Origin: Peromyscus leucopus
Taxonomy: Eukaryota; Chordata; Mammalia; Rodentia; Cricetidae
Direction: 5' to 3'
Length of the DNA stretch: 64,000 nucleotides
Assembly (NCBI RefSeq): GCF_004664715.2
Contig: NC_051073.1
Location: 66,375,164-66,439,163 of the forward strand
Of this stretch, positions 33,885 through 43,641 are shown one piece after another (position 1 is the stretch's first letter; every line of letters begins with the position of its first letter). A program made the position numbers and the translations under genes. Below the pieces are notes generated by a model that saw only the letters and a program-made list of their open reading frames with translations, was not told where the DNA came from and made no database searches.

Positions 33885-34475
33885 TTCTTTGATAATTTCA
33901 TACATGTACATACTGAATGTTCACCCACAATCACTTTAACCTATCACCTCTCCTCTTCCATTGAAGCCATTAGTAGCGAGATGTCTCCTACTTTGGTGAC
34001 TTTTCCCCTCCACTGGATTGAAGTAAGGTTGCCGCATGAGCATGAGTTGGGGTCATTTACTGGAATGCAGCCATTGTATCAGCATCTACATCATTGAAGA
34101 AAGTGACACTTCCTCTCCTCTCCCTGCAGCCATCCACTGCTCATAGTCCCTCAGTGAGGGGTGGGATCTCACAAGCCCCTTGCCCATGCAAGATGAAAGG
34201 GTGACAGATCCAGGCTCGTGCAGGTGACTATAGCTTGGTGGTTTCCTGAGTGGGATGGGTCCCTTGCAGAAGAGAGTTTTAGTCCTCTCCTCCAGCCTCT
34301 GCTGCTTGCATTCCCTCTGCCCCTACTTCTGTGATGTTCTCCATGTCACAGAGGGGAGATATAGACGTCCTGTTTAACGCTGAGCACTTTACAGTCATGT
34401 ATTCTCTGTACTTTGATCAATTGTACAGTTCCCGGGGAGTATTAACTGTTGACCACTGCAAGAATGATTTCTTTT
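33885..34475 (-). mobile_element. Lx-type L1 3' UTR fragment, reverse strand, inserted in L1M
   Basis: TTTGATAATTTCATACATGTACATACTGAATG, GTCCCTCAGTGAGGGGTGGGATCTC, TTCTGTGATGTTCTCCATGTCACAGAGG and GCTGAGCACTTTACAGTCATG...CTTTGATCAATTGTACAG follow reversed Lx 3' UTR order. The L1M text resumes after it. Confidence 0.65.
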
Positions 34476-34639
34476 TAAATGAAGGCTCATGGCAACACTG
34501 ATCTCTGTCCTTGTTTTATGAAATATTGAGAAAGGGGTGTTAAAGTCTTCAACTACAATGATTGATCTTTCATGCCTCCTTTTGTATCTAACTGTTTTCT
34601 TTCTTTACCATTTTTTCAGCTCTGTTCAGTGCATACACA

Positions 34640-34995
34640 CTGTCTTAGTTAGGGTTTCTATTGTTGTGAAGAGACACCATGATGGAGGCAACTCTGATAA
34701 AAGGAAGCATTTATTTGGGGGCTGGCTTACAGTTCAAAGGTTTGGTCCATTATTGTCATGGCAGGAAGTACATCAGCATGCAGGCAGACATGGTGCTGAA
34801 AGGTAGTCGAGAGCTCTACATCCAGATTGGTAGAGAGCAGGAGGAGAGTGAGACACTAGGCCTGGCTTGAGCATCTGAGACCCCCAAAGCCTATCCTCAG
34901 TGATACACTTCCTCCAACAAGGCCTCACCTACACCAACAAGGCCACACCTCCTAATAGTGCCACTCCTTATGGGCCTGTGGGGACGCGTTTGCCA
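34640..34995 (-). mobile_element. Rodent LTR-like repeat C, inserted in L1M
   Basis: TGTCTTAGTTAGGGTTTCTATTGTTGTGAAGAGACACCATGATGG...AAGCATTTATTTGGGGGCTGGCTTACAGTTC...CACTTCCTCCAACAAGGCC...CACACCTCCTAATAGTGCCACTCC is a very common rodent repeat. The copy at 36.2 kb is the opposite orientation of the same family. Confidence 0.8.
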
Positions 34996-35042
34996 CGTAT
35001 TCTTGGTGGCAATCCCTATTGTCTTTTTATAACATTCTTCTT

Positions 35043-35049
35043 AGTTTCT

Positions 35050-35081
<32 letters not shown>

Positions 35082-35231
35082 CCCCGAGACAGGGTTTCTG
35101 TGTAGTTTTGGTGCCTATCCTGGATCTTGCTCTGTAGACCAGGCTGGCCTCTAACTCACAGAGATCCGCCTGACTCTGCCTCCTGAGTGCTGGGATTAAA
35201 GGCATGCACCACCATCGCCCGGCAGTTTCTG
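35043..35231 (-). mobile_element. B1 SINE, reverse strand, with target duplication
   Basis: T31 tract, GAGACAGGGTTTCTGTGTAG, GACCAGGCTGGCCTCTAACTCACAGAGATCC, TGAGTGCTGGGATTAAAGGCATGCACCACCATCGCCCGGC. The 8-mer AGTTTCTG flanks it (35043-35050 and 35224-35231). The long tail and low divergence make it one of the younger insertions. Confidence 0.95.
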
Positions 35232-35334
35232 GTAATTTTTTTTGTGGTGGAAAGTGTTACTTGTCTCAAATCATAGCCTTTTTAAAAATCTACTTTTGAC
35301 TAATGTTTACCTAAGATAACTCTAATTTTTTTTG

Positions 35335-35440
35335 TAGGTATATTCATTTTTATCTCACATGTATGAGCATTTTGCTGGTATGTATGTCTGTGGGACTGCA
35401 CATGAGCAGTGGGAGGGAGAAGTGCTTCGTCAACTCCAGT
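35335..35440 (-). mobile_element. B3-like SINE tail fragment, reverse strand
   Basis: GGTATATTCATTTTTATCTCACATGTATGAGCATTTTGCTGGTATGTATGTCTGTGGG resembles the reversed B3 3' tail; the tRNA-like head is lost. Confidence 0.5.
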
Positions 35441-35649
35441 GTGGGGTGTGAGAAGCAGAAACGAAAGCTTAAGACATTACTGTGTAATTAGTCCCTTAAC
35501 TCCTGAGGTCCTCCGTGAATCTGCTTCCGTCCATCAGTCTTCTTATGGTTGTTTTCTACGAAACGTCCAGGGTTTCTGGTTGATCTTGGTGGGAAGAACA
35601 GGGAAACACAAGCTACTCCACACTTTCAGAATTACCAATTTCATGAAAA

Positions 35650-36110
35650 ATTTCCCTTTACTGAAAACATTTTATTTTTATTTATATTTTATTAAGGCAC
35701 ATAAAAGATTATTTGATAGCTAATGTCTTTCTTGATTCTGGTATTTTAAACATTTGTTCACATTTTCTTTAAGCTTTTTTTTCTACATAAACTTTTTTTC
35801 TGTATTATTGAACTAAAACTTTGTTCAATTCTAACACACTATAATTATTTCCTTAGGCCACTAAAATTTATTATACATGAATTTAATAATCGAATAACAT
35901 TCTGCATTGTGCAGATTTGTTCAACTTTCTTTTGCAAGGGTTGTGAAGTGAAATTCTTCCTTGTATGTGTGCATGCTTCACCCTTACCCTTAAAATATTT
36001 ATAGAATTGTACCACTTTGTTTCAGATCATTCCTCAAGACAGATGCCTGTAAATAATAACTGTATCATAGCACTGTAAATTATGGATACTTTTAAGGCTG
36101 TTATAAATTT
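35650..36110 (-). mobile_element. Probable old L1 3' region, reverse strand
   Basis: AT-rich text such as AATAACATTCTGCATTGTGCAGATTTGTTCAACTTTCTTTTGCAAGGGTTGTGAAGTG looks like a decayed antisense L1 3' end. Weak match. Confidence 0.35.
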
Positions 36111-36174
36111 GCCTGCTGCTTGCCAGGAGTCAGTGCCTCTTAGTGAGGGATCCAGCCAGCTTTGCATAAGGTTG

Positions 36175-36552
36175 GGCTGGTTTGAATGAGAATGGCCCCA
36201 TAGGCTTATAGGTTTGAGTATTTGGTCCCTAGTTGGTGGAACTGTTTTGGGAATGATTAGGAAATGTGGCCTTGTTGGAGAAGGTGTGTCACTGGGGGCT
36301 TTGAAGTTTCTAAAGCTAAGGCCTGGCCCAGTCTCTCTCTCTCTCTGTCCTGGGCTTGTGGTTCAAGGGCTGGCTAGCTCCTAGCTGTTGTTCAAGTACC
36401 ATGCCTGCCTGCCTGTCGCCATGCTCTCCCCATGATGATCATGGACTCACTCTCTGAACCTGGAAGCAAGCCCCCCAGTCAAATGCTTTCTTTTACAAGT
36501 TGCTTTGGTCATGGTGTCTCTTCACAGTGACAGAAAAGTAACTAAGATAATT
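36175..36552 (+). mobile_element. Rodent LTR-like repeat C, opposite orientation to 34.6 kb
   Basis: GGGAATGATTAGGAAATGTGGCCTTGTTGGAGAAGGTGTGTCACTGGGGGC...CCATGATGATCATGGACTCACTCTCTGAACCTGGAAGCAAGCC...TGCTTTGGTCATGGTGTCTCTTCACAGTGACAGAAAAGTAACTAAGATA is the reverse complement pattern of the 34640-34995 repeat. Confidence 0.75.
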
Positions 36553-36714
36553 ATCTTTGTCGTCAGTGTTCAGCACTTATTCAAGATCTTTTTTTGTCCA
36601 GTTTAATAGGTTAAAAATAGAACCTCCTGTTTACAAACCATTCAAGTTTGGTGAAGGCCTGTCATTTATAAGTTTCTATAATAGGTACTTTTTAAAAAAA
36701 TCCCCATTTTCCTT

Positions 36715-37490
36715 TTTTTATTATTAAATTTTTATTCATTTTTACATATCAAGCACAGAGCCCCCTCTCCTCCCTCCTCTGCCCCCCAGCCTTCCCCCAA
36801 TCCACCCCCCATTTCCACCTCCTCCAAGGCAAGGCCTTCCATGGGGAGTCAGCAGAGCCTGGCACACTCAGCTGAGGCAGGTCCAAGCCCCTCTCCCTGC
36901 ACTAAGGCTGTGCAAGGTGTCACACCACAGGCACTGGGCTCCAAAAAGCCTGCTCAGGCACCAGGGACAGATCCTGATCCCACTGCCAGGTGGCCCCCTA
37001 AACAGTTCAAGCTAAACAACTGTCTCACCTATGCAGAGGGCCTAGTCCAGTTCCATGGGGGCTCCTCAGCTATTGGTCCACAGTTCAGGAGTTTTCAATA
37101 GTTTGGCTGGCTATCTCTGAATATTTCCCCATCATGGTCTCAATAACTCTTGCTCATAGAATCACTCCTCTCTCTCATCGATTAGACTCTTGGAGCTCGG
37201 CCTGGTACTTGGCTGTCGATCTCTGCATCTGCTTCTATCAGTTACTGGATGGAGGCTCTATGATAACAGGGTATTCACCAATCTGATTACTGAAGTAAGT
37301 CAGTTCAGGCACCCTCTCCACTACTGCTAGCAGTCTAAGGTGGGGTCATTCCTGTGTTTCCTGGGAACTTCTCTAGTACCCTGTTTCTCTCTGTTCCCAT
37401 GATGTCTCCACCTATCGTGGTATCTCTTTCTTTGCTCTCCCACTCTGTCCCTGTTCCAGCTTGAATATCCTGTATAACAGGTTCTTAATA
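36715..37490 (-). mobile_element. Cricetid-like L1 3' UTR, reverse strand
   Basis: TTTATTCATTTTTACATATCAAGCACAGAGCCCCCTCTCCTCCC (reversed tail and polypurine), then AAGGCAAGGCCTTCCATGGGGAGTCAGCAGAGCCTGGCAC, CAGTTCAAGCTAAACAACTGTCTCACC, GGTCATTCCTGTGTTTCCTGGGAACTTC. I know this 3' UTR as an abundant L1 class in hamster, vole and deer mouse. It is less diverged than the Lx pieces and is the main clue to a cricetid host. An 86-codon open frame at 36841-37101 is a by-product. Confidence 0.8.
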
Positions 37491-37514
37491 CCATTCTGAA
37501 TACAAGGAGGAAAA

Positions 37515-37655
37515 AGGTATGTTCTGTTGGGGGTGTTGGCATGTGTCCATAATTCCAGTATTTAGGAGGTGGAGGCAGAAGGACTGGGAATTTGGCAACA
37601 GCATGGGACATGTATCCAGTTCCAGGCAAGCCTATACTGTGATCTCAAGACAAAT
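37515..37655 (+). mobile_element. B1/B4-like SINE fragment, forward
   Basis: GGGGGTGTTGGCATGTGTCCATAATTCCAGTATTTAGGAGGTGGAGGCAGAAGG...CCAGTTCCAGGCAAGCCTATACTGTGATCTCAAGAC is a diverged 7SL-type element with an A-rich tail. Confidence 0.65.
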
Positions 37656-38490
37656 GCAAAAATAAAAAATAAAAACAAGAAACAGACAAATAATAAGAAC
37701 CCAGCAATCAAACCAAACTTAAAAGATAGGTTCTTATCCACAACGGATTAGAGTATAAGAATAATATTAGATAGTAAGCATGAGCACTTACCCAACCTGG
37801 GGTGTTATGTTAGCTTTTTATGTAAAACATACTATTTCATTTTCAAAGGAACCATCGGGGAGATGAAACATGACCTGTTCAAATGAAAGCATGCCCCTTT
37901 GTGCTCCCACCAGCAACCTTAAATGCCACCATGAGAAGAAATGGCTTTAACAATGAGCTGGAAATGCCTTGTTCTCTGGCCTTAGGACATTCAGGGTGAC
38001 AGCCCAGGAGTGTGTATTTTAGTAAGTGCTCATGTGATTCTTGAGCGTGTTGTTAGAAGTCCTAACTTTAGGCCCATCGATGTAGTTATGGTTTGGAGAT
38101 AGGAGCTGAATGGCCACTGAACAAGGGATCTTTTTCATCAAGGGCAGGGAATTCATTATCTAGCTGTGGAAAGTTATTTTGACAGTGTCCAGCACCTAGT
38201 TTGGGTGGGAGGTTCTGACTCGCTGCATTCCTGTGTTATGAACAGCCATCACACCAAGTGAGGCTGGGACTCGACACATTTGGATGGCATTTGTGCATCC
38301 AGTAAAACTTTCATGCCTCGTGCCCTTCATCTTTTCTCAGCTTTATGCAATGCCCAAAACATACTGACTGAACAAACATATCAGCTCCCTGCAGCCTGGA
38401 CGCCAAAGAGGCTTCAAATAGAGAACGTCTGATTCTGTCTCAAGAAAACGACACTGTAACAGGAGGAACATGCATGCTTTTTCAACTAAT
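37656..38490. other. Intron 1 stretch with no recognised feature
   Basis: A-rich start (tail of the preceding SINE), then apparently unique sequence with no recognised repeat or exon. Confidence 0.4.
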
Positions 38491-38809
38491 TCAAACATAT
38501 TCTAGTGCAAACTTCTCCAAATACTGCAGAAAACATGTGGAGGGTCCTTGAAATATTAAAATAGAAATATTATATGATACCCAAAAATATGAAACGAGTA
38601 TATCAAAGACTTGACTACACTTCCGTGTTCATTGCACCAGCATTCACAATAGTTAAGAAATGACCATCAAGTGATAATGTGTCATACATACATAAAATAA
38701 TGTGATTAAGCCACAGACGTATGAAATTCTGTTATTTATGACACCATTGGTAGAAATGAAATCGTTATGTTAAATAAGCCATGCACAGAAAGATAAATAC
38801 CATATTTTT

Positions 38810-38854
<45 letters not shown>

Positions 38855-39190
38855 CTAAAATGTTAATTTGGAAATAGAAAGTACAACAGCACGTACTTGA
38901 TGTTTGGAAGGATGTGGTGGTGGTAGGGGACAGAGAACAGTTAGTCAACACAGGAAAAAAGAGGAATGAGTGCCAGTGTTTTCTAGTGTACCGGGGTCAC
39001 TGTGGTTAGCAGTAATTTGTTATGCATTTCAAAATAACTAGAATAGAGAATTCCGAATGCTTCCAGCACAGAGAAATGAGTATTTGAGGTGATGGATATG
39101 TTAATTGGCCTGATCTGGCTATTACACATTCTGTACATGAATCACATTTCACAGTGTGCCTCATGGGTATGTACAATTACCATGTGTCAA
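38491..39190 (+). mobile_element. L1M-type 3' end, forward, with (TA)n
   Basis: CAAAGACTTGACTACACTTCCGTGTTCATTGCACCAGCATTCACAATAGTTAAGAAATGACC is the end of ORF2. TGAGGTGATGGATATGTTAATTGGCCTGATCTGGCTATTACACATTCTGTACATGAATCA...GGGTATGTACAATTACCATGTGTCAA is a typical old L1 3' UTR. (TA)n lies at 38813-38850. Confidence 0.75.
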
Positions 39191-39590
39191 CTCACAAAAC
39201 TCCACAAGATCTACACAGGACATGCACTGGTCAGACTCTGAACTCCGTAACACAAGATACTTGTGCGGAACAACTGGAGTGGGGTGGGCGGATTTGATTT
39301 GGCTCATCATGGCGACCAGAGAATGTCTGTGCTGTTTGATTTCTCTGTTTCCCCTGTTTATTTTCGTTTGGGCCTCAGCCTGTGGGATGGTGCCACCCAT
39401 ATTCAAGCGAAGTCTTTCTTCCTCAGTTAATCCCTTTAAGACATACCCAGAGGAGTGCACTTTCTAGGCACTTTCCATCCAATCGAGTTGACAGTCAAGG
39501 TTAAGCCTCACAGTAGCTGGAGGGGTCTAGGCAAATACTGTCCATACATTTCTTTCCCAGTCTCTCTCCCTATCCTTTTCCAGCTTCCCT
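39191..39590. other. Intron 1 stretch with no recognised feature
   Basis: Apparently unique; open frames on both strands near 39156-39467 mirror each other and show no motif. Confidence 0.4.
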
Positions 39591-40440
39591 TGTCTCTCCT
39601 TCCTCATGTATCAAACGCCTGTCATGTACAAATCCCAGGGCTTTGTATTAGATATGTCAAGAGAAGTCTGGTTCCAAATCCAGTAGAGGACGGGGTAGGG
39701 GCCCTCCTGCTGTGGTAGCAGAAAGCAAGTACCATCAGGACATAGGAAGCTGCATCCAACATCTGGATGGCTTCAGTGAAAAAAGTGCCATTTGAATGGA
39801 AGGTTGAACAGGCATGTAACAAGCCCCAGGAGGAAAAGGACATTGGAAGCCAAGGAGACACCGTGTCCAAAGATATTGAGATGTAAAGGAACAGAACGCC
39901 TTCTGTTCAGAGAACTGAATGTAGCTTGAAGCTGCTGTACAGTGTGCCTCTGAGTGTGGTGGGGCAGGATGGGGAGAACAGAGCGATGAGACTGGAAAGA
40001 TAATGGGGGAAGATAAGTCAGAACCTTTCCTGTACTGTAAAGTGATTGAGGGGTTTGAAGTGTGTGGTTAACCGCACTTGTTTGCTCAAGTTTTACAGGC
40101 ATAACACTTAAAGTCGAACACCTCACACAGGTTGATAGACTTAGGCAAGTTAGGACTCTCGGGAGGCACTGAAGTCAGATTTATGATTGAGGAAGAACAT
40201 GGTGGAGCAGTGTGAGCAACCTCAGATGAGGACTGCCTTGGATGCAGGGGGGAACCTGGAAGCAGACTTCTTGAGCCAAGGTGGGAGTATCAGCAGGGGA
40301 GCAAAGGAAATCAACTTGAGAAACACCTAGAAGACAGTCAATAGACCGTGGGCTAATTAGATGTCTGGGGAAGGAGGAGGAGACAAGGAAAGGGAATTCC
40401 TAGAGTTCTGAGTCACAACTGGCTATGTAATGAATTATGC
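39591..40440 (-). mobile_element. L2-like relic, reverse strand
   Basis: CTCATGTATCAAACGCCTGTCATGTACAAATCCCAGGGCTTTGTATTAG, AAAGTGCCATTTGAATGGAAGGTTGAACAGGCATG, then GCCTTCTGTTCAGAGAACTGAATG...TGAGACTGGAAAGATAATGG resembles the reversed L2 3' half. Diverged. Confidence 0.4.
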
Positions 40441-40559
40441 TGATTCCAACGTTCCATTGTAGGCAACGTGTTTAGTTTTGACTTCTGATTAATTCTGACT
40501 CAGGAAGGGTCATGGAGGAACTTGCTTTTGAAGAGTCCTTTTTGTTTTTTGTTTTTTAA

Positions 40560-40760
40560 ATTTAGATTACACGTATTTACTTTGTGTGTGGGGGGGGTTG
40601 GGGCGGGGTGGGTGTATGGGTACACCCATATATGCCAAACATGACACATGTGTAGGTCAGAGGACAGCTTGCAGAAGTTTCTCTCCTTCCACCACACGAG
40701 TCCTGGGGATTAAACTCAGGCTGTCAGCCTTGCTGGCAGGTACCTTTCTGGGCTAAGCCA
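40560..40760 (-). mobile_element. B3-type B2 SINE, reverse strand, with G-quadruplex-like tail
   Basis: ATGTGTAGGTCAGAGGACAGCTTGCAGAAGTTTCTCTCCTTCCACCACACGAGTCCTGGGGATTAAACTCAGGCTGTCAGCCTTGCTGGCAGGTACC is a reversed B2/B3-class SINE. Its tail region contains G8-TT-G4-C-G4-T-G3 at 40590-40612. Confidence 0.8.
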
Positions 40761-40789
40761 ACTGGCTGTTCCTGACACCCCCTGCCTCT

Positions 40790-41040
40790 TCTTTTGAGAC
40801 AGGGCCTCAATATAAAGCCCAGGTTGGGCCGGGAGGTGGTGGCCCTTGGGAAGCAGAGGCAGGTGGATCTCTGTGAGTTCGAGACCAGCCTGGTCTACAG
40901 AGTGAGTTCCAGGACAGCCAGGGCTACACAGAGAAACCCTGTCTCAAAGCAAAACAACAGCAACAAAAAGACCAGGTTGGCTTGAAATTCATGATCTTCC
41001 TGCCTCAGCTTCCTGGTTGCTAGGATTGTTAGAGTACGCT
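40790..41040 (-). mobile_element. Old B1-like SINE, reverse strand, split by a younger B1
   Basis: GAGACAGGGCCTCAATATAAAGCCCAGG (to 40827) continues after the younger insertion as CTTGAAATTCATGATCTTCCTGCCTCAGCTTCCTGGTTGCTAGGATTG (from 40981). Confidence 0.75.
40816..40980 (+). mobile_element. B1 SINE, forward, inserted in the older B1
   Basis: GCCGGGAGGTGGTGGCC...AAGCAGAGGCAGGTGGATCTCTGTGAGTTCGAGACCAGCCTGGTCTACAGAGTGAG...AGAAACCCTGTCTC. Flanks AGCCCAGGTTGG (40816-40827) and AGACCAGGTTGG (40969-40980) are an 11/12 target duplication. About 10-15 bases near the 5' side (cacgcctttaatcc-type) are missing. Confidence 0.93.
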
Positions 41041-41539
41041 GCCTCATCTCCTGGTTCCCAATAGGACCTTTAAAGATTACTTAGATATGTTTTAATTTTT
41101 CCTGAGGGAAGGGACAGGGGCTGAAAAAACAAAAACAGCTGCAAAGACAAGGCTGAACCCAGGAAACCTGCTTGAATAAAGCATAGAGTTGGACATCATG
41201 GAACAGCCCCGGGAGAGCTGAATAGCTAGAGCAACAGACTGGGTTTAGTGCAGTTTTGTCCAGTTTGATTCTGATTACATAAAGGAGAGAAGGAGAAGTT
41301 ACTGGGTGGCCAGCAGTGCAGGAGAAGGCAAGACTCCCCCGCTGTTACATCGCTGGCAGCCCCGAGATTCTGTTTTGTTTGTTGTTTTTGTTGTCTTGAA
41401 ATATGAATTAAACAATAAGGCCTCTATTACTACACACTCTAGAACAATACAAATGTCCTCCCAAGCATGAAAAACACCATGCGTAGAATCAATACTATCT
41501 ATGAAAAAGAGTAAGCAATCCAGGAAGATCTTTTATAGG

Positions 41540-41666
<127 letters not shown>

Positions 41667-41789
41667 AACTTGACCTCACCAGATCTGGGTCAAGAGAGAC
41701 AGAACTAACTTAACCTCACCAGACCTGGGTCAAGTCCAAGTCCAAACCAGCAAAGGGAAAGTGTCTGTTATGAGAACCACACCATTCAT

Positions 41790-43225
41790 GATTCTCTTCT
41801 ATTTGAGGAGGGAGAGAGACATGAGATCAACTTCTCTGAGCACACTGCAATGATGGATGCACACACGGGACCCACCAAGTAGTAGAAGTAGTGTGGCTTG
41901 TGTGACAGAAACTGGTAGTGATGACTCTGCCAACAGAAAGCACTGTGGCTCTGAAGAGCTTCCCACACATGTGGCATACATGAGCAATTTTTTTTTCTGA
42001 GTGGGTGCTGGAATGTACAAAGCTTGGCTCCTCTCACTCAGCACCCTCCAAAGGCCTTAAGTGGCTAAAAGCCTTCTCATGTGGCCTGGCCGTGTAGGCC
42101 TTTTTCCAGTATAAATGTTTTTATGTTGAATGAGGGTAGAATTATGTTTGAAGGCTTTCCCACATTCTATGCACTTGTGGGACCTCTCTTTTCATGTGAA
42201 ACTACTGGTACTGATTGTGATAGGATCTGATGGTGAAGGTTTTCTCACACAGGTTGCACCTCATGGGGCTGCTCACGAATATGAGCTTTCATGTGCTGAT
42301 ACAGGCCAGAGCAGCGAACATAGGTTTTCCCATACTGCTTGCACTCAAAAAGCCTCTCTCTAGTATGTACTGTTTGGCGAAGGATGCTGATGCCACTGTC
42401 TTTAAAACACTCTCCATATTCCTTGCACTCACAGGATCTTTCTCTAACTTGAACGGTGCCAAATGAAGGCAGATGGCACGAAGGCTTTCCCATACTTCTG
42501 CATTTGTAAGGCCTTTCTCCAGTGTGGATCCTCTGGTGCAAAGTAACATCTTTGTGATGGAAGGTTTTCCCACATTCACTGCACCTGAAAAGATTCTATT
42601 CTTGTGTACACCTTTTGGTGCTGCTTCAGTTGATAGAGATAACTGGACGCCTTCCCACACTCATTACACAGATGAACTGTGACTCCATGGTGAATTTTTT
42701 GATGACTGACTGAGGTTAAGTTCTCCTTGGGGGCATTTTTGCCTGTTCTGCAAATGAAATGTCTCCTGTTAGAGTGAGTTATCAGGTGGCTGAGGGGAGT
42801 GAAGGCCTTCTGGAAGCTCGTCTCAGAGTCATTGCATCTGAAGGACTTCTGTGTCCTCCATGATGTCCATGGGTGGGCTGGGTAGGAAGGTTGATGATGC
42901 TTACAGGTTTTGCACAGTTTTTCCTTATTGGGGGATCCACGGTGCTGAAGGTCAGTGGGGTCTGTTAACTCGTCGGGTTCTCCACACATACAGGGCTTCT
43001 CTGACACTTGTTCACAAGGAAATTTCCTCATCTTCCACTGCACGCTGATAACACAGAGAACTAGTTAGTGCGATGTTTTCCATCGTCACCTCGCCATACA
43101 GGGTCTGGGTCATAGTAAGATGTTTCCATTCCTCTCCAGAGAAACACATGATGACATCTTCAAATGGCACTAGGCTCTGATATGGCCTTTTACTCCCCAT
43201 GAGGTACCCTCCACTCATGGGGGTT
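41790..43225 (-). pseudogene. KRAB C2H2 zinc-finger processed pseudogene
   Basis: Reading the - strand, a KRAB A box lies at about 43167-43050 (PFEDVIMCFSGEEWKHLT, continuing to MENIALTSSL). It is followed without an intron by a linker (CYQRAVEDEEIS, typical of KRAB proteins) and a run of C2H2 fingers. One finger is intact (FRCSECGKTFHHKDVTLHQR, about 42588-42515). Others have lost zinc ligands (RCNDSETSFQKAF; HLCNECGKASSYL with a final His to Tyr). A further finger, [18 protein letters not shown], lies at about 42178-42105. At least two frameshifts separate these parts. Intact KRAB genes keep the A box and the fingers in separate exons, so the fusion points to retroposition. No poly-A tail or target repeat was clear. 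It is antisense to Atp13a4. The parent gene is not identified. Confidence 0.85.
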
Positions 43226-43414
43226 GAGCCTTGGGATTCTTACAGGAAGACTGAGATATTGTCTCAGTCATCAAACAGTTTGGTACCTTTACCTGATCTA
43301 CAGTATGGAAATATTATCATGTTTTTTTAGGGTGGTGCACTGTAGGAAAACAACTTCAAAACACTATGTTAAGGGAACACCTTATTCTGTGTAGTTTAGA
43401 GTCATACTTTAAAA

Positions 43415-43641
43415 GACATGTGTGTGTGTGTTTGTGTTTGAGTGTTTGATATGTGTGTCCACATGTGTGTGTAGGCGTATGTGCATATGCGATGTTGCAT
43501 GTATAGAAGTTGGAGGACAACTTTGTAGACTTGATTATATCTCCTTTTATCGTCTATCTTTACATGGGTCTGGGTATTGAACTTAGTTTGCCAAAAGTAT
43601 ACAGCAAGTGCCTTTCCCCACTGAGCAACCACACCAGCTCT
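43415..43641 (-). mobile_element. B3-type B2 SINE, reverse strand
   Basis: (TG)-rich tail, then AGAAGTTGGAGGACAACTTTGTAGACTTGATTATATCTCC...ACATGGGTCTGGGTATTGAACTTAGTTTGCC...AGCAAGTGCCTTTCCCCACTGAGCAACCACACCAGCTCT is a complete reversed B3-class SINE. Confidence 0.85.

Larger units (their letters stand above)
30380..35330 (-). mobile_element. Long ancient L1 (L1M-type), reverse strand, with nested insertions
   Basis: Antisense L1 sequence runs in order from the 3' UTR (about 30390, CATTCACATTCAGCTGTAAGAAATAATGCAGGG) through ORF2. Recognisable parts include GTTGAAAAGCTATTTTTCC, TTCTACTCTGTTCCATTGATCTGCACACC, GCCTGTTAACATGTTGGTGTATT, GTGTGTAGGCCAGTTTCCCAC, GATGGTCTATCTTGATATATGTTCC and GCTCTGTTCAGTGCATACACAC. 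Later insertions split it: an Lx-like 3' end near 30720-30870, a repeat at 31110-31465, an Lx 3' UTR at 33885-34475, a repeat at 34640-34995 and a B1 at 35051-35223. All frames are decayed. Confidence 0.75.

Noticed and set aside
36841..37101. 86-codon open frame starting MGSQQSLAHSAEAG
   Set aside because: It lies wholly inside the L1 3' UTR read in antisense; non-coding.
39156..39467. Overlapping 99- and 103-codon open frames on both strands
   Set aside because: Mirror-image chance frames without motif or splice context.
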